From contig NZ_JAFIBW010000001.1 in assembly GCF_017833295.1 (NCBI RefSeq), forward strand, positions 620,001-684,000: a stretch of 64,000 nucleotides of DNA, read 5' to 3'. The notes under the pieces were generated by a model. It was given only the letters and a program-made list of their open reading frames with translations. It was not told the DNA's origin and did no database searches. Position 1 is the stretch's first letter. Each line of letters begins with the position of its first letter. Positions 1-8,513 of the stretch are shown here, one piece after another. The position numbers and the translations under genes were made by a program. The stretch comes from Methylobacterium sp. PvR107 (lineage in GTDB: Bacteria > Pseudomonadota > Alphaproteobacteria > Rhizobiales > Beijerinckiaceae).

Positions 1-1
1 C

Positions 2-28
2 AACGCGCCCTTCGGGAAGACCGCGTGA
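2..28 (+). CDS. C-terminal tail of an upstream gene (partial)
   Basis: An open frame from the window edge ends at a TGA whose last base is the A of the next gene's ATG, giving the tail NAPFGKTA. The tight stop-start overlap is the only evidence that it is coding. Nothing can be said about function; the downstream multihaem cytochrome c makes a dehydrogenase subunit possible, but that is inference. Confidence 0.35.
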   Translation, partial: NAPFGKTA

Positions 29-372
29 TGGAGGCGCCGATCGCCGCCGCCTTCGCCTCCGGGCGGATCGTCGACGGCATTCTCCTGCTCGTCGCCTGCG
101 AGGCGCTCGCCCTCGCCTGGATCGGCCGCCGGCGCGGGCCGCCGCTGCCGTCGCTGCTGGCGAATCTCGCCTCGGGCGCCGCATTGATGCTGGCCCTGCG
201 GGCGGCGTTGGTGGGGGCCGGCTGGGTTGCGGTCGCCGGATGGTTGCTGGCGGGGCTGATCGCCCACTTGGCCGATCTCGGCCTGCGGTTCCGGGCGGCC
301 ACGGCACAACGCCGCAGCCGGGCGCCGACCGGAACAACGCCGCAAACGGCCGCGTTCACGCGCGTCACCTGA
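28..372 (+). CDS. Small hydrophobic membrane protein, function unknown
   Basis: 114 residues with about three hydrophobic segments (roughly residues 15-32, 42-62 and 66-88) joined by Arg-rich loops, so an inner-membrane protein is likely. The ATG overlaps the TGA of the preceding frame, which points to translational coupling; the tool-preferred GTG three bases earlier adds only one codon. The last 25 residues are polar and low in complexity. It precedes a tri-haem cytochrome c by 35 bases and may share its transcript. Family not recognised. Confidence 0.55.
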   Translation: MEAPIAAAFASGRIVDGILLLVACEALALAWIGRRRGPPLPSLLANLASGAALMLALRAALVGAGWVAVAGWLLAGLIAHLADLGLRFRAATAQRRSRAPTGTTPQTAAFTRVT

Positions 373-407
373 TCGAAAAATCTCTACAGTTGCCCCGGGA
401 GGTTGCC

Positions 408-1997
408 ATGAAGCGCACGAACGCCCTCCCGTCCGTCTGGGCCTCTGCCCCGGTTCTGGCGAGCCTGCTCCTGGCCGCCCCGGCTCTGGCGCAGGACGGG
501 TCGGCGGACCCGATCGAACGCGGCAAGTACCTCGTCACGATGGGCGATTGCGCGGCCTGCCACACGGCGCCGGGCGGCAAATTCCTCGCCGGCAACTACG
601 CGCTGAACATGCCCTTCGGCGTGATCATGACCCCCAACCTCACCCCCGATAAGGAGTACGGGCTCGGCAACTGGAGCTACGAGGACTTCGAGAAGGCGTT
701 CCGGCACGGCTACAGCAAGAATGTCGGCTACCTCTACCCGGCCTTCCCGTTCGGCTGGTACACCAAGGTCACCGACGAGGACACGAAGGCGATCTGGGCC
801 TATCTGCAATCGGTCCCGGCGGTGAACGAGAAGCGGCAGGAGAGCCAGATCCCGTTCCCGTTCAGCGTCCGCACCGCGCTGGTGACGTGGCGCACGGCGT
901 TCTTCACGGACGCGCGCTTCACGCCCGACCCGAAGGCCAGCGCCGAGGTGAATCGCGGCGCCTACCTGGTCGAGGGCCTGGGCCATTGCGCCATGTGCCA
1001 CAACGAGAACAAGCTCGTCGGCAATTCGAGCTTCGCGGGCCGGTTTGGCGGCGGCGTGATCGACGGCTGGTACGCCCCGAACATCACGCCTGACGGCCAC
1101 CAGGGCATCGGCGCCTGGACCGACGAGCAGGTGGTCACCTACCTGAAGACCGGCACCGCCCCGGGCGACCGGCCGGGCGTCGCCGCCGGCCCGATGCGCC
1201 AGACCATCATGGAATCCCTCTCCAAGGTCAGGGAAGAGGATCTGAAGGCGATGGTCGCGTATCTCCGCACCGTGCCCGCCAAGCAGACCTACAAGCCCAA
1301 GGACCTCGCGTCCTTCGACAAGCCGGACGCGCCGGGCGCCTCGACCTACCTGACCTACTGCTCCTCCTGCCACCAGCCCGACGGCAAGGGCATCGAGGGC
1401 GCGGTGCCTGCGCTGGCCGGCAACACCTCGGTGATGTCGGAGGGCCCCGAGACGGTGCTGCGGGTGATCTACGGCGGGCTTGGCGCCCAGAGCGGGCTCG
1501 CCCCGATGGTGGCGATCGGCCAGCAGATGACCGATGTCGAGGTGAAGAACGTCACCGACTACATCCGCAATTCCTGGGGGAACAAGGCGCCGCCGGTGAC
1601 CGGCGACAAGGCCTCCGAGGCGCGGGCCGCCACCAAGACCATGCTGGCCGGCACCGCCCCCTGCGCGGAGATCGAGCAGGACAAGCTCAAGGCTGCTTTC
1701 GACCAGATCGGCGTTCAGAACACCCTCAAGGGCGTGAAGCAGCAGGATTTCGTCCCGACGCTGGTCCGGCTGGTGCCGCAGATCAAGGCGGCTGACACGG
1801 GGGCCAACGACGACGACGTGGTCAATGCCCTGACGACGGCCTTCTGCAAGGTCGGCCGCGACGATCCGCAATACGGCAGCCCGAGCTGGCCGGCGGTGAT
1901 CGGCACCTTCGCCAACGTCGCCTACAGCCAAGTGAAGCATCCGGAGAAGCAGGCGGCGAACGTGCCCTCCGCGACCACGCCGCCGATGAAGAACTGA
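408..1997 (+). CDS. Tri-haem cytochrome c, dehydrogenase electron-transfer subunit type
   Basis: 529 residues. A Sec signal peptide (charged start, hydrophobic core, cleavage near ALAQD at residue 29) exports it to the periplasm. Three covalent haem motifs are visible: CAACH at 48-52, CAMCH at 194-198 and CSSCH at 318-322, the spacing of the cytochrome subunits of membrane alcohol, gluconate or aldehyde dehydrogenases, which pass electrons to quinone or a terminal oxidase. A haem-free C-terminal extension of about 120 residues has two further cysteines. The ATG at 408 follows a GGGAGG ribosome site; an upstream in-frame extension is ignored because the signal peptide begins here. The partner dehydrogenase is not in view, probably just left of the window. 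Confidence 0.9.
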   Translation: MKRTNALPSVWASAPVLASLLLAAPALAQDGSADPIERGKYLVTMGDCAACHTAPGGKFLAGNYALNMPFGVIMTPNLTPDKEYGLGNWSYEDFEKAFRHGYSKNVGYLYPAFPFGWYTKVTDEDTKAIWAYLQSVPAVNEKRQESQIPFPFSVRTALVTWRTAFFTDARFTPDPKASAEVNRGAYLVEGLGHCAMCHNENKLVGNSSFAGRFGGGVIDGWYAPNITPDGHQGIGAWTDEQVVTYLKTGTAPGDRPGVAAGPMRQTIMESLSKVREEDLKAMVAYLRTVPAKQTYKPKDLASFDKPDAPGASTYLTYCSSCHQPDGKGIEGAVPALAGNTSVMSEGPETVLRVIYGGLGAQSGLAPMVAIGQQMTDVEVKNVTDYIRNSWGNKAPPVTGDKASEARAATKTMLAGTAPCAEIEQDKLKAAFDQIGVQNTLKGVKQQDFVPTLVRLVPQIKAADTGANDDDVVNALTTAFCKVGRDDPQYGSPSWPAVIGTFANVAYSQVKHPEKQAANVPSATTPPMKN

Positions 1998-2066
1998 GGG
2001 GCGCACCGTCGTTCCGGAGCGCATCGGCTGCCGGACGAGACGGGGGTGGCCGATCTCGTCCTGCCC

Positions 2067-2152
2067 CGTCGCGGTTCTGGGTTCCGGGCTCCGCGGCGCG
2101 GCCCCGGAATGACGGGGCGCCGCAGGCGAGCCCGGAACCCAGAACCGCGACG
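2067..2152. repeat. Intergenic hairpin repeat with perfect 25-bp arms
   Basis: Positions 2067-2091 and 2128-2152 are exact inverted copies (25 bp), and the 36-base spacer contains a second GC-rich inverted repeat, so the whole element folds into one long hairpin. The inner sequence (GGCCCCGGAATGACGG) matches the repeat family seen at many other gaps in this window. It lies after the cytochrome c stop and could act as a transcript 3' end. Confidence 0.85.
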
Positions 2153-2250
2153 CCGTGCGGGATGCGGGCAGGCCGCGCGGGTCCAACCTGCCGACGCGGC
2201 GCGCCCGGAAGCCGGGCCCAGCTGCGCATTGCCAGGATGACGGGCTCAGT

Positions 2251-2275
2251 GGAACGCGGACGGTCGCGCTTCGTT
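2251..2275 (+). promoter_or_regulatory. Candidate EcfG (general stress sigma factor) promoter
   Basis: GGAAC at 2251-2255 and CGTT at 2272-2275 are separated by 16 bases, an exact match to the alphaproteobacterial EcfG consensus GGAAC-N16/17-CGTT. It sits 40 bases before the start of the Pmp3-type stress peptide, a plausible regulon member. Transcription from it is inferred. Confidence 0.6.
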
Positions 2276-2315
2276 GGACGCGTCGACTCGTCACTTCCCC
2301 AGACCCGGAGTCCCC

Positions 2316-2489
2316 GTGTCCAGCCTCATCCGGATCCTGCTCGCGATCTTCTTCCCGCCAATCGCCGTGCTTGTCACCACAGGCTTCGGCCTGCAGTTCC
2401 TGCTCAACATCGTCCTGTGGATCCTGGGTTGGCTGCCCGGCACGGTCCACGCTCTGTGGCTGATGAACCGCGACCGCCCGCTGGTCTGA
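2316..2489 (+). CDS. YqaE/Pmp3 family membrane peptide
   Basis: 57 residues, almost all hydrophobic, with two transmembrane helices and the family's FFPP-A motif (residues 12-15) followed by a second helix ending in WLPG and a short polar tail. Pmp3/YqaE proteins are tiny plasma-membrane proteins linked to salt, cold and membrane-potential stress. The GTG at 2316 is chosen because CGGAG lies 6 bases upstream and family members begin at this point; the upstream in-frame extension would run into the candidate stress promoter. A strong terminator follows 9 bases after the stop, so this is a monocistronic unit. Confidence 0.9.
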   Translation: MSSLIRILLAIFFPPIAVLVTTGFGLQFLLNIVLWILGWLPGTVHALWLMNRDRPLV

Positions 2490-2497
2490 GATCTCCC

Positions 2498-2550
2498 AAC
2501 GCCGATCCCGTGCGGAGAACCCGCACGGGATCGGCGTTAGAACTTTTCTT
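2498..2550 (+). terminator. Strong intrinsic terminator
   Basis: An 18-bp perfect inverted repeat (2498-2515 with 2521-2538) encloses a 5-base loop and is followed by CTTTTCTT. It ends the Pmp3 transcript and insulates the oxidoreductase gene downstream. Confidence 0.92.
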
Positions 2551-2631
2551 CCTTAACCTGTACGCTATCGACGCGTGAGACCGGGATGCCCGAACAATAA
2601 CAGGCCTCTAAACCCCGGCCAGGGAGGAATC

Positions 2632-4794
2632 ATGAACGAGATCGTCAAGCCGGACTCTCTGATCGTCGCCGAGGCCGAGAGCCTGACGGAGACCTTCTTC
2701 GGGGGCTGCCCGCACGATTGTCCCGACACCTGCTCGATGCTGTTCGACGTCAAGGACGGCCAGCTCCAGGGCGTGCGCGGCAATCCGGACCACCCGATGA
2801 CCCGCGGCGGTCTCTGCGTGAAGTTGAAGGATTACGAGAAGCGCCACTACCACCCGGACCGGCTCCTCTACCCGATGAAGCGGGTCGGCCCGAAGGGGTC
2901 GAAGCAGTTCGAGCGGATCACCTGGGACGAGGCCCTCGACACCATCGTGTCGCGCTGGAAGGCGATCATCGACCAGTACGGTCCTCAAGCCATCGCGCCC
3001 TACAGCTATCTCGGCAACCAGGGCCTCGTGCACGGGCTGAACGGCGGCGATGCGTTCTTCAATCGCATGGGCGCCACCGTGACCGAGCGCACCTTCTGCG
3101 GCGAGGGCTCGTGCACCGCGTGGCTCCTCACCGTCGGCCCGACGGCGGGCCTCGACCCGGACAGCTACATCCACTCCAAGTACATCGTGATCTGGGCCTG
3201 CAACTCGGTCAGCACGAACCTGCACCACTGGGCGATCGTGAAGGATGCCCAGAAGAAGGGCGCCAAGGTCGTGGTGATCGATACCTACGCGTCGCGCACC
3301 GCCAAGGCCGCCGACTGGCACATCGCGCCGAAGCCCGGCACGGACGGCGCGCTCGCCATGGCGCTGATCAATTCGATCATCGCGCAGGGCCTCGTCGACC
3401 AGTACTACGTCGACAATTACACGGTCGGCTTCGAGGAGTTGAAGGAGCGGGCCGCGGGTCGCACGCCCGAATGGGCCGCCGAGATCACCGGCGTCCCCGC
3501 CGACGACATCCGCAAGCTCGCCCGGGAAATGGCGACCGAGCAGCCGGTGGGCATCCGCATCGGCGTGGCCCTCGAGCGGCACTATGGCGGCGGCCAGACC
3601 ATCCGGGCGGTCGCCTGCATCCCGGCGCTCACGGGCGCGTGGCGCCATGTCGGCGGTGGCATCACGCAGTTCGGCGTCTGGGAGCACCCGTACAAGTTCG
3701 ACGTCATCTGCCGCCCGGACCTGATCCCGGAGGGGACCCGCGTCGTCTCGAACCTGCAGATCGGCCGGGCGCTGACGGGCGAGATGCAGCTCGACCCGCC
3801 GATCATGTCGATGATGTGCTGGAACTCGAACCCGGTCACGCAGGCGCCCGAGACCGACAAGATCGTCGAGGGGCTGATGCGCGAGGACCTGTTCATGGTC
3901 TCCGCCGAGCACTTCATCTCGGACACGGCCTCCTACGCCGACATCCTGCTGCCCGCCACCATGGGCGCCGAGATGGAGGACATGATCCTCTCGTGGGGCC
4001 ACCTCTACCTGACCTACAACACCAAGTGCGCCGAGGCGCCGGGCGAGGCGATCCCCAACAACGAGATCTTCCGGCAGCTCGCCGCCCGGCTCGGCTTCGA
4101 GGAGGAGAACTTCAAGTGGAGCGACAGCGAGTGCCTTGAGCACTACGTCGACTGGAACGCCCCGGCCTGCGAAGGGATCGACCTCGCCTATCTGCGCGAG
4201 CACGGCTTCGCGCGCCTCAAGGTCGGCACGCCGGACGATCGGGCGCCGCACCGGGAGGGGAACTTCCCGACGCCGACCGGCAAGTGCATGCTGAAGGTCG
4301 AGGGCGCCACGAACTTCGTCGCCCCGCCCTTCCGGCAGATGTACGAGGGCTTCCAGCCCGGCGAGGCCCTCGACCCGCTGCCGGACTACCTGGGCCCGCG
4401 CGAGTCCCACACGAACGACCCGGCGCTGGCCAAGCGCTACCCCCTCAACATCGTCTCGCCGAAGAGTCACTACTTCTTGAACTCCTGTTACGCGAACATG
4501 GAGGACAAGCAGAAGGGACAGGGCGAGCAGTTCGTGATGATCAGCCAGCACGATGCCGATGCCCGCGGTATCCGGGACGGCGACCGGGTGAAGGTCGGTA
4601 ACGACCGCGGGACCTTCAAAGGCGTGGCGCGGATCACCGACGACGTGACGGCTGGCATTGTCGTGGCGACGCTGGGCTACTGGCGGCAGCTCAACGAGGG
4701 CACGGTCAACAGCATCTCGTCGGGCGCCTTCACCGACATGGGCCACGCCCCGTCCTTCTCGGACAACCTCGTTGAGGTGTCGCGCGCGAACTGA
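2632..4794 (+). CDS. Molybdopterin oxidoreductase, candidate formate dehydrogenase 4 alpha subunit (Fdh4A-like)
   Basis: 720 residues. The N terminus carries a [4Fe-4S] site (GGCPHDCPDTCS, then GGLCVK about 30 residues later) followed by the molybdopterin domains and the C-terminal dinucleotide-binding domain of the BisC/FdhF superfamily. The segment TFCGEGSC aligns with the Mo-ligand loop of formate dehydrogenases, so the first Cys could ligate the metal. There is no Tat signal, so it should be cytoplasmic. AGGGAGG lies five bases before the ATG. In M. extorquens a protein of this divergent type (Fdh4A) oxidises formate during methanol growth. Assignment to Fdh4A is by resemblance; the family is certain, the substrate is not. 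No small fdh4B-like ORF follows on the same strand. Confidence 0.85.
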   Translation: MNEIVKPDSLIVAEAESLTETFFGGCPHDCPDTCSMLFDVKDGQLQGVRGNPDHPMTRGGLCVKLKDYEKRHYHPDRLLYPMKRVGPKGSKQFERITWDEALDTIVSRWKAIIDQYGPQAIAPYSYLGNQGLVHGLNGGDAFFNRMGATVTERTFCGEGSCTAWLLTVGPTAGLDPDSYIHSKYIVIWACNSVSTNLHHWAIVKDAQKKGAKVVVIDTYASRTAKAADWHIAPKPGTDGALAMALINSIIAQGLVDQYYVDNYTVGFEELKERAAGRTPEWAAEITGVPADDIRKLAREMATEQPVGIRIGVALERHYGGGQTIRAVACIPALTGAWRHVGGGITQFGVWEHPYKFDVICRPDLIPEGTRVVSNLQIGRALTGEMQLDPPIMSMMCWNSNPVTQAPETDKIVEGLMREDLFMVSAEHFISDTASYADILLPATMGAEMEDMILSWGHLYLTYNTKCAEAPGEAIPNNEIFRQLAARLGFEEENFKWSDSECLEHYVDWNAPACEGIDLAYLREHGFARLKVGTPDDRAPHREGNFPTPTGKCMLKVEGATNFVAPPFRQMYEGFQPGEALDPLPDYLGPRESHTNDPALAKRYPLNIVSPKSHYFLNSCYANMEDKQKGQGEQFVMISQHDADARGIRDGDRVKVGNDRGTFKGVARITDDVTAGIVVATLGYWRQLNEGTVNSISSGAFTDMGHAPSFSDNLVEVSRAN

Positions 4795-4884
4795 GGCGGC
4801 GGGCGAAGACCGGCGCGGACGGCTCGGCTTCGGCCGGGTCGTCCCTGCTTCGCGGCATGGTCCAGCGCGCGCTCATCCTGCGGA

Positions 4885-4900
4885 GCCCGCATCAGCGGGC
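4885..4900. terminator. Short GC hairpin between convergent genes
   Basis: GCCCGC-ATCA-GCGGGC is a perfect 6-bp stem in the 226-base gap between the oxidoreductase and the convergent L,D-transpeptidase gene. It has no T tract, so termination is only a possibility. Confidence 0.3.
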
Positions 4901-5020
4901 CTCGAGGCAGGGCTGCCGGAATCCACACGGCGCGGTCCTTCGCGGTTGCCGCTGCCCGCCCGCACCTCGGGATGCGGGCGCGAAGGGGATTCCCGCGCCA
5001 GCCCGCCGGCGGACGTCGCC

Positions 5021-6508
5021 TTACGGCTTGGCCTTGTCCTCGAGTTTCCGGAGGGCAGGTTTCGCGTCGGCCTTCGCGTCCGCCTTGGCCTCGACCTTGG
5101 CGGTCCTGACCGCATGCGTCTTGGCGGCCGGCTTCGGCGGGACCGTCTCGGCGGCGTGAGCCAGCTTGACCGGCTCGGGCACGATTGCGGCCGCGGCCGC
5201 CGGGGTCGGCGGGGCAGCCTGGGCCGGATTGTCCTTGGCGAACAGCTTGCCGAACAGCTTCTGATAGGCGCTCGGGTCGCCATCGGCATCCGCCACGGCA
5301 ATCCGCGCGGGCTTCTCCGGCAGCGCCGCGGTGGTCTCGACCTTGGCGTCGACCTTGGGCTCGGGCTCGACCCGATTCGCCATGAGGGTCGTGGCCGCCG
5401 GCTTCGCGCCCTTGGCGGCCCCCGCCTTCGCGGCCTTCGCCGGCTCGGCGCCGGCCATCATCACGGTCTGGCCCTTCGGGCTGACCTCGATCTCCTGCGG
5501 CCCGGCCGCCAGGGTCTCCGGGCGGCTGACGTCGCCGAGATTGTGCCGGCCGTATTCCTTGGCGTCGTAGGGCAGCACCGTCTCGGTGCCGCCGAGGCTC
5601 GCGAAGGCGCTGGTGTTGGCCGGCGGGCGGAAGACCGGGTTCTGGCCGCCGTCCTGGTAGACGACCCGCACCGCCGGGGCGCCCTTGGCCACGAGTTCGG
5701 CCACCGTGTGGGCGTCGCGCTCGCTCTTCTCCGCAACCTGCGGATCGACCTTCGGCTTGCACGAGCCGGCGGCCGCGTCCGAGCCGCCGAACACGTACTT
5801 GGTGCCGCACTGGCCGACCTTCGGCTCCTCGCGCAGGGCCTCGAAATAGTCCGAGCCCTCCTTGAGGTTCTGCCAGAACCCGATGTTCGGGTCGTTGCGG
5901 AACTTGGCCATGTTCTCGGCCGTCATCCGGAACGGGTAGGACTGGAACTGGAAGCTGCGCTGGCCGCCGATGAACGCCTCGCGGGCGATGGCGTAGATCT
6001 CCGCGATGGTGGCGTCGGTCATGGCGAAGCAGCCTGCCGACGAGCAGGTGCCGTGCACCATCAGGTACTTGCCGGTGCGCCCGTTGGCCCGGTCGACGGC
6101 ATTCGGAAAGCCGGTATCGAACGAGAGGTAGTAGGAGGAGTTCGGGTTCATCAGGCCCGGGGTGATCGTGTAGAACCCCTCCGGCGCCTGCCGGTCGCCC
6201 TCGCGGGTCTTGGGGCCGAGCTGGCCGGACCAACGGCAGATCGGGTAGATCTTCAGCAGGGCGTAGCGGCCGTCGCTGCCCCGCTTCCAGACCTCCATTT
6301 CCGCCTCCTTCTTGAAGGTGCGGATCAGGATCGGGTCGGATTGCTGCATCCCTTTGGTCTGCATCAGGGCAACGGTCTGGGGGGCGATCGGCGCGAGGCT
6401 GCGCGCGCTCGGGCCGTTGATTCCGGAACCGTCCTGGCAGGCGGCGAGCGACAGGGCCAGCAGGGACGCCGCCGCCAGCAGTCGCGCGGTCGCGAGACGC
6501 GCCGTCAT
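5021..6508 (-). CDS. L,D-transpeptidase (YkuD) lipoprotein
   Basis: 495 residues. A lipobox (LSLAAC, Cys24) predicts a lipid-anchored envelope protein. The YkuD catalytic motif is HGTCSSAGC, with His152 and nucleophile Cys160. Such enzymes make 3-3 peptidoglycan cross-links or attach proteins to the wall. Residues after about 330 form a long Ala/Pro/Lys-rich tail that is probably disordered. The ATG at 6508 is preferred over the upstream in-frame start because it follows GAGG and begins the signal peptide. Standing alone and convergent with the oxidoreductase, it is likely expressed independently. Confidence 0.9.
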   Translation of the reverse strand: MTARLATARLLAAASLLALSLAACQDGSGINGPSARSLAPIAPQTVALMQTKGMQQSDPILIRTFKKEAEMEVWKRGSDGRYALLKIYPICRWSGQLGPKTREGDRQAPEGFYTITPGLMNPNSSYYLSFDTGFPNAVDRANGRTGKYLMVHGTCSSAGCFAMTDATIAEIYAIAREAFIGGQRSFQFQSYPFRMTAENMAKFRNDPNIGFWQNLKEGSDYFEALREEPKVGQCGTKYVFGGSDAAAGSCKPKVDPQVAEKSERDAHTVAELVAKGAPAVRVVYQDGGQNPVFRPPANTSAFASLGGTETVLPYDAKEYGRHNLGDVSRPETLAAGPQEIEVSPKGQTVMMAGAEPAKAAKAGAAKGAKPAATTLMANRVEPEPKVDAKVETTAALPEKPARIAVADADGDPSAYQKLFGKLFAKDNPAQAAPPTPAAAAAIVPEPVKLAHAAETVPPKPAAKTHAVRTAKVEAKADAKADAKPALRKLEDKAKP

Positions 6509-6706
6509 GGGGAACCTCGATGTCCTATGCGCGCCCGCGGGCCTTGTTGGCCAACGTCGGGCGCCACTCCCCAACCCAATAGGCTCGTTAAGCTTGCGCC
6601 TTCCTTACCGCAAGGACCCGGCTGCAACACTGGATTGTTCCCATGTGTGGAGAGCCCGCGAATGCGCCCTTTCCACAGACGGCTCCGGAATGACGGCCGG
6701 CTCGGC

Positions 6707-7438
6707 TCAGCCGAGCACAGCGGGCCGCCGGGCCGCCTCGGTGCGGATGATCGCCACCAGCGCGGCGTCGTCGGCCGGGTCGGCCAGCCGGAGGCCGACC
6801 GGCTCCGAGGGGGTGCGCACCGTGAGCCAGCGGAGCGTCGGCCGCAGGTCGATGGCCTCCGCGACCTCCATGCCCGGGTGCCCCGTCTCGAGCTGCACGA
6901 AGGTCAGGTGGTTGCGGCTTGCCCGCGCCCCGAGGAGGTCGTCGATCGCCCCGACCACGTCCCGGGGCGTGTGGAGATGGGTCATCATCCACAGGCGGTT
7001 GTCGGTGCCGGGCGTGTCGAGCGCCCTGCGGATCCGGCGCACGCCCTCGGTGAGGAAGGCGTAATCCGCGTCGTTCGCCGCCGGATCGTGGTGGTTGAAC
7101 ACGCATTCGAGCCCGTGGCGCGCGCGGTAGAGCCGATGGCGTCCGCGCCAGATGTCGGGCCCGCGCCGCTCCGCCTCCGGGATGGTCTCCAGCTGGCTCC
7201 GGTCGACGAGCGCGGCGAAATCGTCCGCGAGGCAGTCCCGGGCCATGCCGGGCATCGAGAAGATCCAGTCGAGCGGGCCCGACCACTGGCGCAGATCCAG
7301 GGTCTTGAGCACGTGCGCCATCTGGCAATTGCAGCCCAGCGAAATGTGGTTGTGCGGGCCGGGCTCCCGGGCGTCGCGCCGGCCGATGAGCCGCCCGAGG
7401 GCGCCCAGCAGGCCCCCGGTCGCTCCGGGTGCGGTCAC
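6707..7438 (-). CDS. DUF1796 putative papain-like cysteine peptidase
   Basis: 243 residues. The N-terminal segment ISLGCNCQMAHVL followed by PLDWIF is the hallmark of DUF1796, a family predicted, but not shown as far as I know, to be papain-like cysteine peptidases; the Cys in SLGCNC is the likely nucleophile and the HLHTP region may supply a His. The GTG start overlaps the accA stop by four bases (GTGA), implying translational coupling. Relation to fatty-acid synthesis is unclear. The much longer in-frame extension through accA is a shadow. Confidence 0.75.
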   Translation of the reverse strand: MTAPGATGGLLGALGRLIGRRDAREPGPHNHISLGCNCQMAHVLKTLDLRQWSGPLDWIFSMPGMARDCLADDFAALVDRSQLETIPEAERRGPDIWRGRHRLYRARHGLECVFNHHDPAANDADYAFLTEGVRRIRRALDTPGTDNRLWMMTHLHTPRDVVGAIDDLLGARASRNHLTFVQLETGHPGMEVAEAIDLRPTLRWLTVRTPSEPVGLRLADPADDAALVAIIRTEAARRPAVLG

Positions 7439-8397
7439 AGCGTCCGGCCGATGGCGAGGAACTTCTCGGCGCGCCGGTCGCGGATCTCGGCGGGCGTAAG
7501 GCCGTCGAACGGGGCGAGCGACTCGGCGATGGCGTCGCCTGCGGCGCGAATCGCGCCCTCGCGGTCGCGATGGGCCCCGCCGGTGGCCTCCTGGATGATC
7601 GCGTCGATGACGCCGAGGCGCAGCAGGTCCTGGGCGGTGATCTTCATGGCGGTGGCGGCGTCGGAGGCGCGGCCCTGGTCGCGCCACAGGATCGAGGCGG
7701 CGCCCTCGGGAGAGATCACACCGTAGATCGCGTGCTCCAGCATCAGCACGCGGTTGGCGGTGGCGAGTGCGATCGCCCCGCCAGAGCCGCCCTCCCCGAT
7801 CACCACGGCGACGTTGGGCACGCCGAGCGCCAAGCAGGCCTCGGTCGAGCGGGCGATGGCCTCGGCCTGACCGCGCTCCTCTGCCTCGATGCCCGGATAG
7901 GCGCCGGCCGTGTCCACGAAGGCGATCACCGGCAGGCCGAACCGGTCGGCCGTCTCCATGAGACGCACCGCCTTGCGGTAGCCCTCCGGGCGCGCCATCC
8001 CGAAATTGTGGCGCAGCCGCGCCTCGGTGGTGGCGCCCTTCTCCTGCCCGAGCACCAGAACGGGGCGGCCGCGGAAACGGCCGAACCCGCCCAGGATCGC
8101 CTCGTCCTCGCCGAAGCTGCGGTCGCCGGCGAGTGGCGTGAACTCGGTGATCAGCCCGCCGCAATAATCCACGAAGTGCGGACGCTGCGGATGGCGCGCC
8201 ACCTGGGTCTTCTGCCAGGGCGTCAGGTTCGCGTAGATCTCGGCGAGCGCCTGGCCGGCCTTCACCTCCAGCCGGCCGACCTCCTCGGCGATCGAGACCG
8301 CGCCGTCGCGCGCGCTCACGGCCCGCAATTCCTCGAGCTTGGCCTCCAGCTCGGCCACCGGCTTCTCGAAGTCGAGGTAGGTGCGCGTCACCGCCAT
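7435..8397 (-). CDS. accA: Acetyl-CoA carboxylase carboxyltransferase subunit alpha
   Basis: 320 residues, the usual length. AccA pairs with AccD to transfer the carboxyl group from biotin to acetyl-CoA, making malonyl-CoA for fatty-acid synthesis in the cytoplasm. Diagnostic stretches are the N-terminal FEKPVAELE helix, the crotonase-fold core with GEGGSGGA and DTAGAYPG, and GVISPEGAASILW. The ORF is complete and in frame, with its own ATG. It overlaps the DUF1796 gene by four bases, so the two are co-translated. accD is not in the window. Confidence 0.97.
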   Translation of the reverse strand: MAVTRTYLDFEKPVAELEAKLEELRAVSARDGAVSIAEEVGRLEVKAGQALAEIYANLTPWQKTQVARHPQRPHFVDYCGGLITEFTPLAGDRSFGEDEAILGGFGRFRGRPVLVLGQEKGATTEARLRHNFGMARPEGYRKAVRLMETADRFGLPVIAFVDTAGAYPGIEAEERGQAEAIARSTEACLALGVPNVAVVIGEGGSGGAIALATANRVLMLEHAIYGVISPEGAASILWRDQGRASDAATAMKITAQDLLRLGVIDAIIQEATGGAHRDREGAIRAAGDAIAESLAPFDGLTPAEIRDRRAEKFLAIGRTL

Positions 8398-8513
8398 CGT
8401 GTCACAGGTCTTCCCGGATTCCGCCGCGCGAGAGGCGGCGGGCGCGAGGTGTTGGCGATGGCGGGATTGGTGTCAACCGGCGTCGTGGCGGAAGGCCCCG
8501 CGCCGGCCGCCCG

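Noticed and set aside
384..2450. 688-residue frame opposite the cytochrome c gene
   Set aside because: Shadow of GC-rich codon use; the plus-strand frame has three haem motifs and a signal peptide.
4658..7726. 1022-residue frame opposite the L,D-transpeptidase and DUF1796 genes
   Set aside because: Arg/Gly/Pro-rich with no domain, and antisense to recognised proteins.
7439..8164. Upstream extension of the DUF1796 frame
   Set aside because: Antiparallel frame inside accA; the GTG overlapping the accA stop explains the start.
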